Assembly (NCBI GenBank): GCA_014138725.1
Contig: JACJID010000005.1
Coordinates: forward strand, 124,001-188,000
Origin: Kutzneria viridogrisea
Lineage (GTDB): Bacteria; Actinomycetota; Actinomycetes; Mycobacteriales; Pseudonocardiaceae
Direction of reading: 5' to 3'
DNA: 64,000 nt
Part shown: positions 24,645 through 32,356 of the stretch, piece after piece
How the letters are laid out: each line of letters begins with the position of its first letter
Position numbering within the stretch: position 1 is the first letter of the stretch
Translations under genes and position numbers: made by a program
The notes under the pieces: generated by a model
Seen by the model: the letters and a program-made list of their open reading frames with translations, nothing else
What the model was told of the DNA's origin: nothing
Database searches by the model: none

Positions 24645-26135
24645 TCAGTAGGCGAAAGCCAGGACGTCTTCGGACTTCTCGGTGTCGGTCGGCGGCGGCA
24701 TCACACCGGCGACCCCGGCCCTGGCGTACCGCACGAGCAGGTACACCTCCACGACCGCGAGCACCCCGTACACGGTGGTCAGCGCGATCAGCGAGGTGAG
24801 CATCTCCCCCACCGACACCCCCGAGGACACGGCCTGCGCGGTGTACATCCAGACACCGTCCACTCCGGACGGGTTGGGCACCACCACGAAGGGCTGGCGG
24901 CCCATCTCGGTGAAGATCCAGCCGAAGCTGTTGGCCAGGAAGGGGGTCGCGATGGAGAGCAGTGCCAAGCGTGGGAACCACTTGGTCCGTGGGATGCGTC
25001 CCCGGCGGGTCAGCCAGAGCGCGAGCAGGGCGGCGGCCGCGGCGATGCCGCCGAACCCGATCATGAACCGGAATCCCCAGTAGGTGACCGGCAGCACCGG
25101 CACGTAGTCGATGGGCTTGCCGGACAGCTCGCCCAGCTTCGGGTCGACCGGGTAGTTGCTGCCGTACTTGGCCTGGTACTGGTGGATGAGGTCGCCGACG
25201 CCCTTGACCTCGGTGGAGAAGTCGTTGTGCGCCAGGAAGGACAGCAGCGCGGGCACGGTGATGCTCTTGACGTTCTCGCAGTCCTGCCTGGACACGTCCC
25301 CGTAGGCGAAGACGGAGAAGCTCGCCGGGGCCTCGGTGTGGCACAGGGCTTCCGCCGCGGCCATCTTCATCGGCTGCTGCTCGAACATGAGCTTGCCCTG
25401 CGCGTCCCCGGTCAGCGCGACGGCGGCGAAGGAGATCATGCCGATCCAGGCGCCGAGCTTGAGCGAGCTGGACCAGACGCGGCGGTCCGGGTCCTCGGCG
25501 CTGGAGTCGCGGTGCTTGCGCCACAGATGCCAGGCCGAGATGCCGACCAGGAAGGTGCCCGCGACGGCGAAGCCGCCCGCGACGGTGTGCGGGAACGCGG
25601 CCAGCGCGGTGTTGTTGGTGAGCAGTGCCCAGATCGAGTTCAGCCTCGGCTTGCCGTCCACGAACTCGATGCCGACCGGGTGCTGCATCCAGGAATTCGC
25701 CGAGAGGATGAAGTAGGCCGAGACGGTCGAGGCCAACGAGGCGGCCCAGATGCAGGCCAGGTGCACGCGTTTCGGCAGCCGTTCCCAGCCGAAGATCCAC
25801 AATCCGAGGAACGTGGACTCGACCATGAAGGCGACGAGGCCCTCCATCGCCAGCGGTGCGCCGAAAACGTCACCGACGAACTTCGAGTAGGAGCTCCAGG
25901 CCATGCCGAACTGGAACTCCTGGACGATTCCGGTCACCACGCCCATGGCGAAGTTGACCAGCATGAGCTTGCCCCAGAACTTGGTCATCGCCAGGTAGTG
26001 CCGCTTGCCGGTGACCACCCAGGCGGTCTGCATGATCGCGACCACAATGGACAACCCAATGGTCAACGGCACCATCAGGAAGTGATAGACGGTGGTGATT
26101 CCGAACTGCCACCTGGCGACATCAAGAACGTCCAC
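24645..26135 (-). CDS. cydA: Cytochrome bd oxidase subunit I
   Basis: 496 aa, about nine membrane helices. RWQFGITTVYHFLMVPLTIG contains the His that ligates heme b595 (residue ~19). Other hallmarks are WSSYSKFVGDVFGAPLAMEG, FMVESTFLGLWIFGWERLP, the Q-loop region, and GWIFTEMGRQPFVV (GRQP motif). The Q loop appears short, as in actinobacterial and Bacillus enzymes. It carries hemes b558, b595 and d and oxidises menaquinol. The start is GTG 26135. First gene of a cydA-cydB-cydDC-kinase operon, which in related bacteria is induced by low oxygen or blocked respiration. Two palindromes upstream may bind its regulator. Confidence 0.96.
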   Translation of the reverse strand: MDVLDVARWQFGITTVYHFLMVPLTIGLSIVVAIMQTAWVVTGKRHYLAMTKFWGKLMLVNFAMGVVTGIVQEFQFGMAWSSYSKFVGDVFGAPLAMEGLVAFMVESTFLGLWIFGWERLPKRVHLACIWAASLASTVSAYFILSANSWMQHPVGIEFVDGKPRLNSIWALLTNNTALAAFPHTVAGGFAVAGTFLVGISAWHLWRKHRDSSAEDPDRRVWSSSLKLGAWIGMISFAAVALTGDAQGKLMFEQQPMKMAAAEALCHTEAPASFSVFAYGDVSRQDCENVKSITVPALLSFLAHNDFSTEVKGVGDLIHQYQAKYGSNYPVDPKLGELSGKPIDYVPVLPVTYWGFRFMIGFGGIAAAAALLALWLTRRGRIPRTKWFPRLALLSIATPFLANSFGWIFTEMGRQPFVVVPNPSGVDGVWMYTAQAVSSGVSVGEMLTSLIALTTVYGVLAVVEVYLLVRYARAGVAGVMPPPTDTEKSEDVLAFAY

Positions 26136-26153
26136 GACATCACTGTGCCAGCG

Positions 26154-26206
26154 GGAACCGGGTTCCGCTCAGGTGCGAGCGTCCCGTTCGCGGAGGACCT
26201 AGGTCC
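26154..26206. promoter_or_regulatory. Two palindromes upstream of cydA
   Basis: GGAACC-G-GGTTCC (26154-26166) lies 18 nt before the cydA start and GGACCTAGGTCC (26195-26206) is a perfect 12-bp palindrome further upstream. Neither matches the Rex consensus I know. They could be binding sites for the regulator of cydA or of the divergent Mn-riboswitch transcript. Function is unknown. Confidence 0.4.
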
Positions 26207-26248
26207 CGGTGGCCGAGGTCACGGTGGGCGGCGAACCCATGAGCCGGT

Positions 26249-26254
26249 TACAAT
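26249..26254 (+). promoter_or_regulatory. -10 element TACAAT of the riboswitch transcript
   Basis: TACAAT is close to the TATAAT consensus and ends 10 nt upstream of the riboswitch core, which begins near 26264. No strong -35 is visible 17 nt upstream. The transcription start would be around 26261. Confidence 0.55.
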
Positions 26255-26263
26255 GATTGCGCC

Positions 26264-26401
26264 TGAGGGGAGTAGTTCCCACGATCGCTGGAAACAGCGG
26301 TCTGGCGAGAGCATCGACATACTGATCCTCACGGGGATCCGGTGCCTCACCCGCGTCAGCGCGGGCGAACGAGACCTCCGGCCGGGTAGACGCATACCCG
26401 G
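26264..26401 (+). ncRNA. yybP-ykoY manganese riboswitch
   Basis: The leader of the GDT1 gene carries the conserved pieces of the yybP-ykoY element: GAGGGGAGTAG (26265-26275) at the 5' side, CGACATACTGATC (26315-26327), and GCGAACGAGACCTCCGGC (26366-26383) at the 3' side, with paired arms such as ACCCGCG/CGCGGG between. An adjacent perfect hairpin CCGGGTA-N6-TACCCGG (26382-26401) overlaps the last conserved bases and may be the expression platform. A second stem (CCGTCC/GGACGG, ~26429-26445) lies just before the start codon. Members of this class bind Mn2+ and switch on Mn efflux or handling genes, which fits the downstream gene. Confidence 0.8.
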
Positions 26402-26462
26402 TCGGGGTCGTGCGTTCCGCCACTCCCCCCGTCCGGGCCGGACGGGAAGGACTCGGGACCTC

Positions 26463-27065
26463 ATGGCTTCACCCTTGCTCATGCTGCTGACGGCGTTCGC
26501 CGTCGTGCTGGCCGTGGAGCTGCCGGACAAGACGCTGGTGGCCACGCTCGTGCTCACCACGCGCTACCGCGCCGCGCCGGTGTTCCTGGGTGTGTGCGTG
26601 GCGTTCCTGGTGCAGTGCGTCGTCGCGGTCGCCTTTGGCAGCCTGCTGACCCTGCTGCCGACGAACCTGGTCACCGGCGTGGTCGCCCTGCTGTTCGGCA
26701 TCGGCGCGGTGATGCTGCTGCGCGAGGGCTTCGCCCGCGTCGAGGACGGCGAACAGGACGCCGCCCGCTCCGGCAACGGACCGGTGCCGTTCTGGCGTTC
26801 CGCGCTGACCTCGTTCGGCGTGCTGTTCGCCGCCGAGTGGGGCGACGCGTCCCAGCTGGCCACCGCGGGTCTGACGGCGCACTACGGGGACCCGCTGATG
26901 ATCGGCATCGGTTCCTGGCTGGCGCTGGTCGTGGTGGCCGGTGCCGCCGTGCTGATCGGCCGCAAGATTCGCGACCGGGTGAAACCGCACCTTGTGCAAC
27001 GGGTCGCCGGTGTGCTGTTCAGCGTGTTCGCGCTGATCGCGGCCTGGGAGACGATCTTCGGCTGA
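26463..27065 (+). CDS. TMEM165/GDT1 (UPF0016) family cation transporter, probable Mn2+ exporter
   Basis: 200 aa with about six membrane helices arranged as two homologous halves. Each half carries the family signature: VELPDKTLVATLVL (~18-31) and AEWGDASQLAT (~125-135), where acidic residues bind the cation. Bacterial members such as MneA export Mn2+; others handle Ca2+/Mn2+. The start ATG 26463 lies ~60 nt after the yybP-ykoY element, so expression is probably induced by excess manganese. It is convergent with the IclR gene across repeat copy B. Confidence 0.88.
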   Translation: MASPLLMLLTAFAVVLAVELPDKTLVATLVLTTRYRAAPVFLGVCVAFLVQCVVAVAFGSLLTLLPTNLVTGVVALLFGIGAVMLLREGFARVEDGEQDAARSGNGPVPFWRSALTSFGVLFAAEWGDASQLATAGLTAHYGDPLMIGIGSWLALVVVAGAAVLIGRKIRDRVKPHLVQRVAGVLFSVFALIAAWETIFG

Positions 27066-27092
27066 GGTCTGGCCGCCGGGTTGTGCACAGGC

Positions 27093-27202
27093 GGCGAGTT
27101 GTCCACATGTGGATCTTCAGCAAGATCAACGGGGTGGGGCGGGCGGTAGGCTGGAAGCGGGGTCGCCCCCCTGGGAGTGGCGGGGGATGCAGTAGTCGTT
27201 AC
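27093..27202 (+). repeat. 110-bp dispersed element, copy B
   Basis: Exact inverted copy of 19093-19202 over 110 bp; identity stops abruptly on both sides. Its right end includes the TAA stop of the convergent IclR gene (27201..27199). Contents are as in copy A: DnaA-box 9-mer TTGTCCACA at 27099-27107, a GATC hairpin, TAGGCT, and GC hairpins. Confidence 0.85.
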
Positions 27203-27840
27203 CGCAAGGCCGCGGTCACCAGGCCCGCGGCGTGCACCACCAGCGGGCCGACGATCTCCAGGTCGAGCGGTTCCATCGACACCACACCGACACTGGCGCG
27301 CAGCGAGGGCACACCGCGCACCGGGGCGGCCGCGCCGTAGGCCCCTGGCTGCAACTCACCGGTGCTGTCGACCCAGCCGGGACTGCCGGGCGGCAGGGCG
27401 AGCGCCTTGCCCGCGGCGCCGCGGTGCACGGGGTGCCGGGTGCCCACCCGGTAGGCCACGTGGTAGATCGTCCAGGAGGGCTCGACCACGGCGACGGCCT
27501 GCGCCTCGTTGCCCTCGGCCACGGTCAGGTGCGCGGTGGCGCCGACCCTCTCGGCGAGTTCGCGCAGTGCGGGCGAGGCAGCGATGCGCAGCTGCGGCAG
27601 CACCTTCTCAGCCAGCCGCAGTACACCAAGACCGAGCCGCACCTTGGAGCCGTCCCGGCGCACGAGCCCGCGCGCCTGTAGGGGCACCAGCAGCCGGTAG
27701 ACGGCCGCTCTGGAGGCCCCGATGGCCATGGCGAGGTCGCTGATGCTCGGCGCCTCGGTGTCCGCGTCGGCGACGGCCTGCAGCAGCGCCAGACCCCGTT
27801 CCAGGGTCAGCGAGCTCTCGCGCGTCGCCGACGCGGCCAC
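27199..27840 (-). CDS. IclR-family regulator of homogentisate catabolism
   Basis: 213 aa. The N-terminal winged helix reads TLERGLALLQAVAD and SISDLAMAIGASRAAVYRLL (~32-51); the C-terminal IclR effector domain (~80-210) contains RHPVHRGAAGKALAL. IclR proteins commonly control aromatic-acid catabolism. It is encoded 2 nt after fahA on the same strand, with hmgA divergent, so homogentisate or a related intermediate is a sensible effector (inference). The palindrome at 29927-29943 is a candidate operator. GTG 27840 is the first usable start after the fahA stop. Confidence 0.88.
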   Translation of the reverse strand: MAASATRESSLTLERGLALLQAVADADTEAPSISDLAMAIGASRAAVYRLLVPLQARGLVRRDGSKVRLGLGVLRLAEKVLPQLRIAASPALRELAERVGATAHLTVAEGNEAQAVAVVEPSWTIYHVAYRVGTRHPVHRGAAGKALALPPGSPGWVDSTGELQPGAYGAAAPVRGVPSLRASVGVVSMEPLDLEIVGPLVVHAAGLVTAALR

Positions 27841-27842
27841 GG

Positions 27843-29024
27843 CTAGTCGGCTGCCAGGACGGTGCCGGCCACCTCGGCGAAGCCGACCACGGAGCCGTCC
27901 TCGCCCGGCGCCGTCGCGGTGATCACCACGGTGTCCCCGTCCTCCAGGAAGGAACGCTGCGAGCCGTCCTTGAGCGTCACCGGCTCCTTGCCGGACCAGG
28001 TCAGCTCCAGGAACGAGCCGCGGTGCCACTTCTCCGGGCCGGACACGGTGCCGGAGGCGAAGAAGTCCCCGGGGCGCACGGTGGCCCCGTTGACCGTCAT
28101 GTGCGCCAGCTGCTGGGCGAAGGTCCAGGACATCTGCGCGAACGGCGGCTCGGACACCACGGTGTCGTTCCAGCTCACCTCGATCGACAGGTCCAGGCCC
28201 CACGGCTGGTCCTCGACCAGGTAAGGCAGCACCTCGTTGGGCAGCGCGGGCGGCTCGACGCGGGCCAGGGCCAGCGCCTCCAGCGGGGTGATCCACGCGC
28301 CGACCGAGGTCGCGAAGGACTTGCCCAGGAACGGCCCGAGCGGCTGGTACTCCCACGCCTGGATGTCGCGGGCGGACCAGTCGTTGACCAGCACCACGCC
28401 GAACACGTGCTCGGCGGCGGCGGAGGTGGGCACCTGGCTGGCGACCGGCCCACCGCAGACGAAGCCCACCTCGGCCTCGATGTCCAGGCGCACGCTCGGT
28501 CCGAAGACCGGCCCGTGCTCACCCTTGCGCTGGCCCTTGGGGCGCACCACGTCGGTGCCCGACACCACGACCGTGCCCGCCCTGCCGTGGTAGCCGACCG
28601 GCAGGTGCGTCCAGTTCGGCAGCAGCGGCGCGTCATTGGGCCGGAAGATCCGCCCCACGTTCTCCGCGTGGTGCCGCGAGCAGTAGAAGTCCACGTAGTC
28701 GGCGACCGTGAACGGCAGCCGGTTGCTCACCTCGGCCAGCGGGACCAGCGTGCCGCCGCGCGGGGCGACCGTGTCGTTGACCAGCTCGGTCAACCGGGCC
28801 CGCAGCTCGCTCCACGCCGGGCGGCCCGCGGCCAGCAGCGGGTCGAGCGTGTCGGCGGAGACCAGGTCGGTGAGCCGCTCGCTGAACGAGTTCGCGATCG
28901 GCCGCAGCGGCAGCGCGTGGTCGCCCACCCGCACCGCGACGCCGTCACCGGTGACGCCGTAGGGCAGCGTCTGCGGACCGAAGGGCCGGTCCGAGGCGAA
29001 CGCGGGGTCCTCGATCCACGTCAT
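27843..29024 (-). CDS. fahA: Fumarylacetoacetase
   Basis: 393 aa, close to known enzymes. An SH3-like N-terminal domain is followed by the catalytic FAH domain with metal and catalytic residues in DYVDFYCSRHHAENVG (~113-128), LPVGYHGRAGTVV, DIEAEVGFVCGG and VLVNDWSARDIQAWEYQPLG. It splits fumarylacetoacetate into fumarate and acetoacetate, the last step of tyrosine/homogentisate breakdown. ATG 29024 overlaps the stop of the preceding unknown gene (ATGA). Confidence 0.95.
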   Translation of the reverse strand: MTWIEDPAFASDRPFGPQTLPYGVTGDGVAVRVGDHALPLRPIANSFSERLTDLVSADTLDPLLAAGRPAWSELRARLTELVNDTVAPRGGTLVPLAEVSNRLPFTVADYVDFYCSRHHAENVGRIFRPNDAPLLPNWTHLPVGYHGRAGTVVVSGTDVVRPKGQRKGEHGPVFGPSVRLDIEAEVGFVCGGPVASQVPTSAAAEHVFGVVLVNDWSARDIQAWEYQPLGPFLGKSFATSVGAWITPLEALALARVEPPALPNEVLPYLVEDQPWGLDLSIEVSWNDTVVSEPPFAQMSWTFAQQLAHMTVNGATVRPGDFFASGTVSGPEKWHRGSFLELTWSGKEPVTLKDGSQRSFLEDGDTVVITATAPGEDGSVVGFAEVAGTVLAAD

Positions 29025-29887
29025 AGCAGCCCCAGCTTCTCCAGGTCGGCGACCGGTTCGCCGAGCGAGCAGGACCCGTAGGAGGCGAACACGCCCCGCA
29101 CCGCGTGCGCGGCGGGATCGGACAGCGCCTTGGCCTCTTCGGCCAGCGCCTCACCGTCGGTCTCGGACAGCGCGGCGCGCACGTCCTTGCCCGACAGCGC
29201 GCGGGCCGTGGCCACCAGCAGGTTGAGGAAGCCGTGGTGGGTGAACCCGGTCTCCTCGTCGGTGTGGCGGACCGCGTTGTGCAGCCCGGCCGTGGCCTTG
29301 AAGGACACCCCGCCGCTGGCGACCACGGACAGGAAGTCGGCCACCTGGTCGACGCTCGGGAAGGCCTCCTGGCTGAGCCCACCGCAGCGGATCTTGGGCC
29401 AGCTGCCGTGCTCGATGACCCGGCCGACCCCGTCCAGCCACTCGGCGCCACCCCTGCGCGGCTCGACCACGCGGATGACGTCCTCCGGCACGAACTCCGA
29501 GACGCGCTCGAGCCACACCTCGTCGACGTCGGAGGGAGCGGGCATCTCGACCATGCGCAGCGACAGCAGCTCGGCGCGGGACTCGACGATGGACACCGCC
29601 TTGGGCACCCCGCCGAGACCGGTGTCGATGACCAGTGAGAGGGCCACCGGCTTGACCGGTTTGGCCTTGATCAGCTCGGTGATGAGCTCGGGTAGCCGGG
29701 AGGCCGGGCACAGGAACAGGCCCAGCACGCCGGCGTATTCGCCGGTGCGCGCGTCCAGGTGCCCCCGGACGGCGTCGACCATCGTCGCGTTGCCCGGGGG
29801 GAACAGCGCCGCGTCGTCTACGAGCCTCGCTAGCAGGGGCGGAGTGCCGCGTGGACCGGGCGCACGGAGTTCTACAGCGCTTGACAC
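29021..29887 (-). CDS. Conserved unknown protein of the homogentisate operon
   Basis: 288 aa from GTG 29887 (GTG 29896 would give 291). I do not recognise the family by name. It looks like a soluble alpha/beta barrel: repeated strand-helix units, LVDDAALFPPGNATM near the start, IRVVEPRRGG, PKIRCGGLSQEAFPSVDQVA, and a late conserved block GVSFKATAGLHNAVRHTD followed by HHGFLNLLVATA. It is translationally coupled to fahA and divergent from hmgA. No maleylacetoacetate isomerase gene is seen in the locus, so this protein is a candidate for that missing step or for an accessory role. That is a positional inference only. Confidence 0.75.
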   Translation of the reverse strand: MSSAVELRAPGPRGTPPLLARLVDDAALFPPGNATMVDAVRGHLDARTGEYAGVLGLFLCPASRLPELITELIKAKPVKPVALSLVIDTGLGGVPKAVSIVESRAELLSLRMVEMPAPSDVDEVWLERVSEFVPEDVIRVVEPRRGGAEWLDGVGRVIEHGSWPKIRCGGLSQEAFPSVDQVADFLSVVASGGVSFKATAGLHNAVRHTDEETGFTHHGFLNLLVATARALSGKDVRAALSETDGEALAEEAKALSDPAAHAVRGVFASYGSCSLGEPVADLEKLGLL

Positions 29888-29926
29888 GGGTGACACGCTA
29901 GCGGTGTACCGGCAACTGAACAAAGA

Positions 29927-29943
29927 TGTCCGATAGTCGGACA
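29927..29943. promoter_or_regulatory. IclR operator candidate between hmgA and the fahA operon
   Basis: TGTCCGA-TAG-TCGGACA is a perfect 7+7 inverted repeat with a 3-nt spacer. It lies 23 nt upstream of the hmgA start and within the divergent control region, the expected place for the local IclR regulator to bind. Confidence 0.6.
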
Positions 29944-29966
29944 CCTCGCGGGAGTTTGTGAGAGCG

Positions 29967-31154
29967 ATGGCCCATTACCGCCAGGTGGGTGAGATCCCAC
30001 CGAAGAGGCACACCCAGTTCCGCACCCCCGAGGGCGGTCTGTACGCCGAGGAACTGATGGGAGTCGAGGGCTTCTCCTCCGACTCGGCCCTGCTCTACCA
30101 CCGGCACCTACCCACCGCGATCGTGGACGCGCAAACGCTTGCCGACCACCGCGGGGCAACCACACCGAACCTGCCGCTGAAGCCCCGCCACTACCGGTCC
30201 CAGGAGCTGACCTGGGCCGATGCCGGCGCGGTCGACGCGGTGACCGGTCGGCGCACCCTGTTCGGCAACGCGGACGTCACGATCTGCTTCGTGGCCGCGA
30301 ACACGCCGAGCCCGCTGTACCGCAACGCCGCGGGCGACGAGCTGCTGTACGTGCAGACCGGCGCCGGGACGATCGAGACGATCTACGGCGCGCTCACCGT
30401 GGGCGACGGGGACTACGTCGTCATCCCGACCTCTTGCACCTACCGGGTGGTCCCCGAAGGCGCCGAGCCGATGCGCCTGCTTGTGTTGGAGGCCACAGGC
30501 CACGTCGGTCCGCCGCGCCGGTACCTGTCAGCCAAGGGCCAGTTCCTGGAGCACTCGCCCTACTGTGAGCGCGACATCCGCGGCCCCGTCTCCCCGCTGC
30601 TGGTGGACGGCGAGGACGTGGACGTGGTGGTGCGCCACCGCGCCGGGCTGACCCGGTTCACCTACGCCAACCACCCGTTCGACGTGGTGGGCTGGGACGG
30701 CTGCCTGTACCCGTGGGTGTTCAACATCCGCGACTTCGAGCCGATCACCGGCCGGGTGCACCAGCCGCCGCCCGTGCACCAGACCTTCGAGGGCCCGAAC
30801 TTCGTGGTCTGCTCCTTCGTGCCGCGCAAGGTGGACTACCACCCGCTGTCCGTGCCGGTGCCCTACAACCACGCCAACGTGGACTCCGACGAGCTGCTGT
30901 TCTACGTGGGCGGCAACTACGAGGCGCGCAAGGGCTCGGGCATCGGCCTCGGCTCACTGTCCCTGCACCCCTCGGGCTGCACGCACGGCCCGCAGCCGGG
31001 TGCGGTCGAGGCCTCGCTCGGCGTGGACTACTTCGACGAGACGGCGGTCATGGTCGACACCTTCCGGCCGCTGGAGCTCGGTGAGGCGGCTCAGGCGTGC
31101 GAGGACCCGAGGTACGCCTGGTCCTGGGCTCGGCGCGGGCCGGACTGGTCCTGA
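29967..31154 (+). CDS. hmgA: Homogentisate 1,2-dioxygenase
   Basis: 395 aa cupin-fold iron enzyme. Conserved blocks include GDELLYVQTGAGTIET and GDYVVIPTSCTYRVVP (N-terminal cupin), and the iron-ligand region VPYNHANVDSDELLFYVGGN (His and Glu) with HPSGCTHGPQPG (His). It opens the ring of homogentisate to maleylacetoacetate. ATG 29967 is chosen; GTG 29958 is an alternative nearer to GGGAG. It is divergent from the fahA-IclR operon, with a palindromic operator candidate between them, and ends 1 nt before the convergent membrane-protein gene. Confidence 0.94.
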   Translation: MAHYRQVGEIPPKRHTQFRTPEGGLYAEELMGVEGFSSDSALLYHRHLPTAIVDAQTLADHRGATTPNLPLKPRHYRSQELTWADAGAVDAVTGRRTLFGNADVTICFVAANTPSPLYRNAAGDELLYVQTGAGTIETIYGALTVGDGDYVVIPTSCTYRVVPEGAEPMRLLVLEATGHVGPPRRYLSAKGQFLEHSPYCERDIRGPVSPLLVDGEDVDVVVRHRAGLTRFTYANHPFDVVGWDGCLYPWVFNIRDFEPITGRVHQPPPVHQTFEGPNFVVCSFVPRKVDYHPLSVPVPYNHANVDSDELLFYVGGNYEARKGSGIGLGSLSLHPSGCTHGPQPGAVEASLGVDYFDETAVMVDTFRPLELGEAAQACEDPRYAWSWARRGPDWS

Positions 31155-31155
31155 C

Positions 31156-32232
31156 TCAGACCCGGGCCACCGCGATGATCGGGTAACCGGGCACGCCGAC
31201 GGCGCAGAACCTGCCGCGCTGCGGCGTGCCCGCGACCCACAGGGTGCCCGTCGCACTGATGTTGGCGACCACGTCCACGGTCGCACGGGGCAGCAGCACG
31301 GGCACCTGTGTGCCGTCCGGCAGGTACGCCACCAGGCGGCACGGCCCGCCGGCCTGCCTGGGCAGCCAGGACTGCACGACGACCGGGAACGAGGTCCACT
31401 GGTCTGCGGCGCGCAGCAGGGTGGGCAGGCGCAGCACCTGGCGACTGCCCGCCAGCATCATGAGGCTGACGACCACCACGCCGACCACGGCGCCGACAGC
31501 AGCGCCTGGCGGCAGCAGGTCGCCGACCAACCCGTAGGCCGCGAACACGACCAGTACGACCACGAGCGCGCTCAGCAGCGAGTTGCGCACCCGCGCGCGC
31601 ACGCGAAGCGCTCCCCACACCGCGAGCTTGTCCTCGGCGGGATGCATCGAGGTGCCCGCGTCCAGCGGGTCCACCGTGGCCCCGGTCGGTGCGGGTACGA
31701 CCCTCGCGGGCAGCGGCACCGGGAAGGCGTCCGCGAAGACCACGGCGTCACCGTTGGCGTCCGGCCCGATCAGCCACACCTCGTTGGCCCGCTGGATCAC
31801 CTGGCGCAGACCCGAGGTCACCAGGCCGACGCGCAGGTGCACGGCGCCGTCCTGCACGGCGAGCACGGTCTGGTTGCCCTGGTGCGCGACGACCCGCACG
31901 CGGACCCGCTCCGGCACACCGCCGAGCAGCCGCCGCATCGCGGGCAGCCACTGGCCGACCCGCGCCTGGAAGGTCGCGTACGAGACGAGCGTGAGCGCGG
32001 CCATCGCCAGCACCAGGCCGGAGAACAGGTTGATGCCGCGCGAGGCCAGCACCAGCACCAGCGCCGACCCGGCGAGCAGCAGGATCGAGCGGACCATGCG
32101 CGCCGGGGCCTTGGCCAGCGCGGTCATCGTCACCGCCACGGCGTTGTCCTGACCGGCCGGGCGGTCGGCGGGCGGGCGCCACACCGGCACCGGGCCTGCC
32201 GCCAGCACGGGTTGTTCGGTCGTCTCGGACAT
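31156..32232 (-). CDS. Unknown membrane protein with four hydrophobic segments
   Basis: 358 aa. Membrane segments occur as two close pairs, ~46-90 and ~205-255, separated by a ~110-residue soluble part with beta character (RVRVRVVAHQGNQTVLAVQD). A second soluble part follows to the C-terminus (VVQSWLPRQAG, GTLWVAGTPQRGRFCAVGV), which reads like an SH3-type or OB-like small barrel. I recognise no family. ATG 32232 is preceded by GGGGGAG. It is convergent with hmgA, and divergent from the SWIM gene. Confidence 0.7.
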   Translation of the reverse strand: MSETTEQPVLAAGPVPVWRPPADRPAGQDNAVAVTMTALAKAPARMVRSILLLAGSALVLVLASRGINLFSGLVLAMAALTLVSYATFQARVGQWLPAMRRLLGGVPERVRVRVVAHQGNQTVLAVQDGAVHLRVGLVTSGLRQVIQRANEVWLIGPDANGDAVVFADAFPVPLPARVVPAPTGATVDPLDAGTSMHPAEDKLAVWGALRVRARVRNSLLSALVVVLVVFAAYGLVGDLLPPGAAVGAVVGVVVVSLMMLAGSRQVLRLPTLLRAADQWTSFPVVVQSWLPRQAGGPCRLVAYLPDGTQVPVLLPRATVDVVANISATGTLWVAGTPQRGRFCAVGVPGYPIIAVARV

Positions 32233-32343
32233 GCCGCTCCCCCTCGGGTCCACCCGCGGATTCCTACCAGGGCGACCGGGTCGGCGCACCTCGCGAGGCC
32301 AGACCGTGACCAGCGGGAACACCGGACTGTCAGACCAGACCCG

Positions 32344-32349
32344 TACCGT
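32344..32349 (+). promoter_or_regulatory. -10 element (TACCGT) of the SWIM/MoxR operon
   Basis: TACCGT ends 7 nt before ATG 32357 and there is no Shine-Dalgarno sequence, indicating a leaderless first gene of the operon running to 39646. Confidence 0.5.
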
Positions 32350-32356
32350 CCGTGCC

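Noticed and set aside
26195-26206. Rex redox-repressor site upstream of cydA
   Set aside because: The palindrome GGACCTAGGTCC does not resemble the TGTGAAC-type Rex consensus.
19093-27202. Insertion sequence or composite transposon bounded by the 110-bp inverted copies
   Set aside because: No transposase lies between or beside the copies, the enclosed genes are core respiratory functions, and a third copy lies elsewhere; no target-site duplication is visible.
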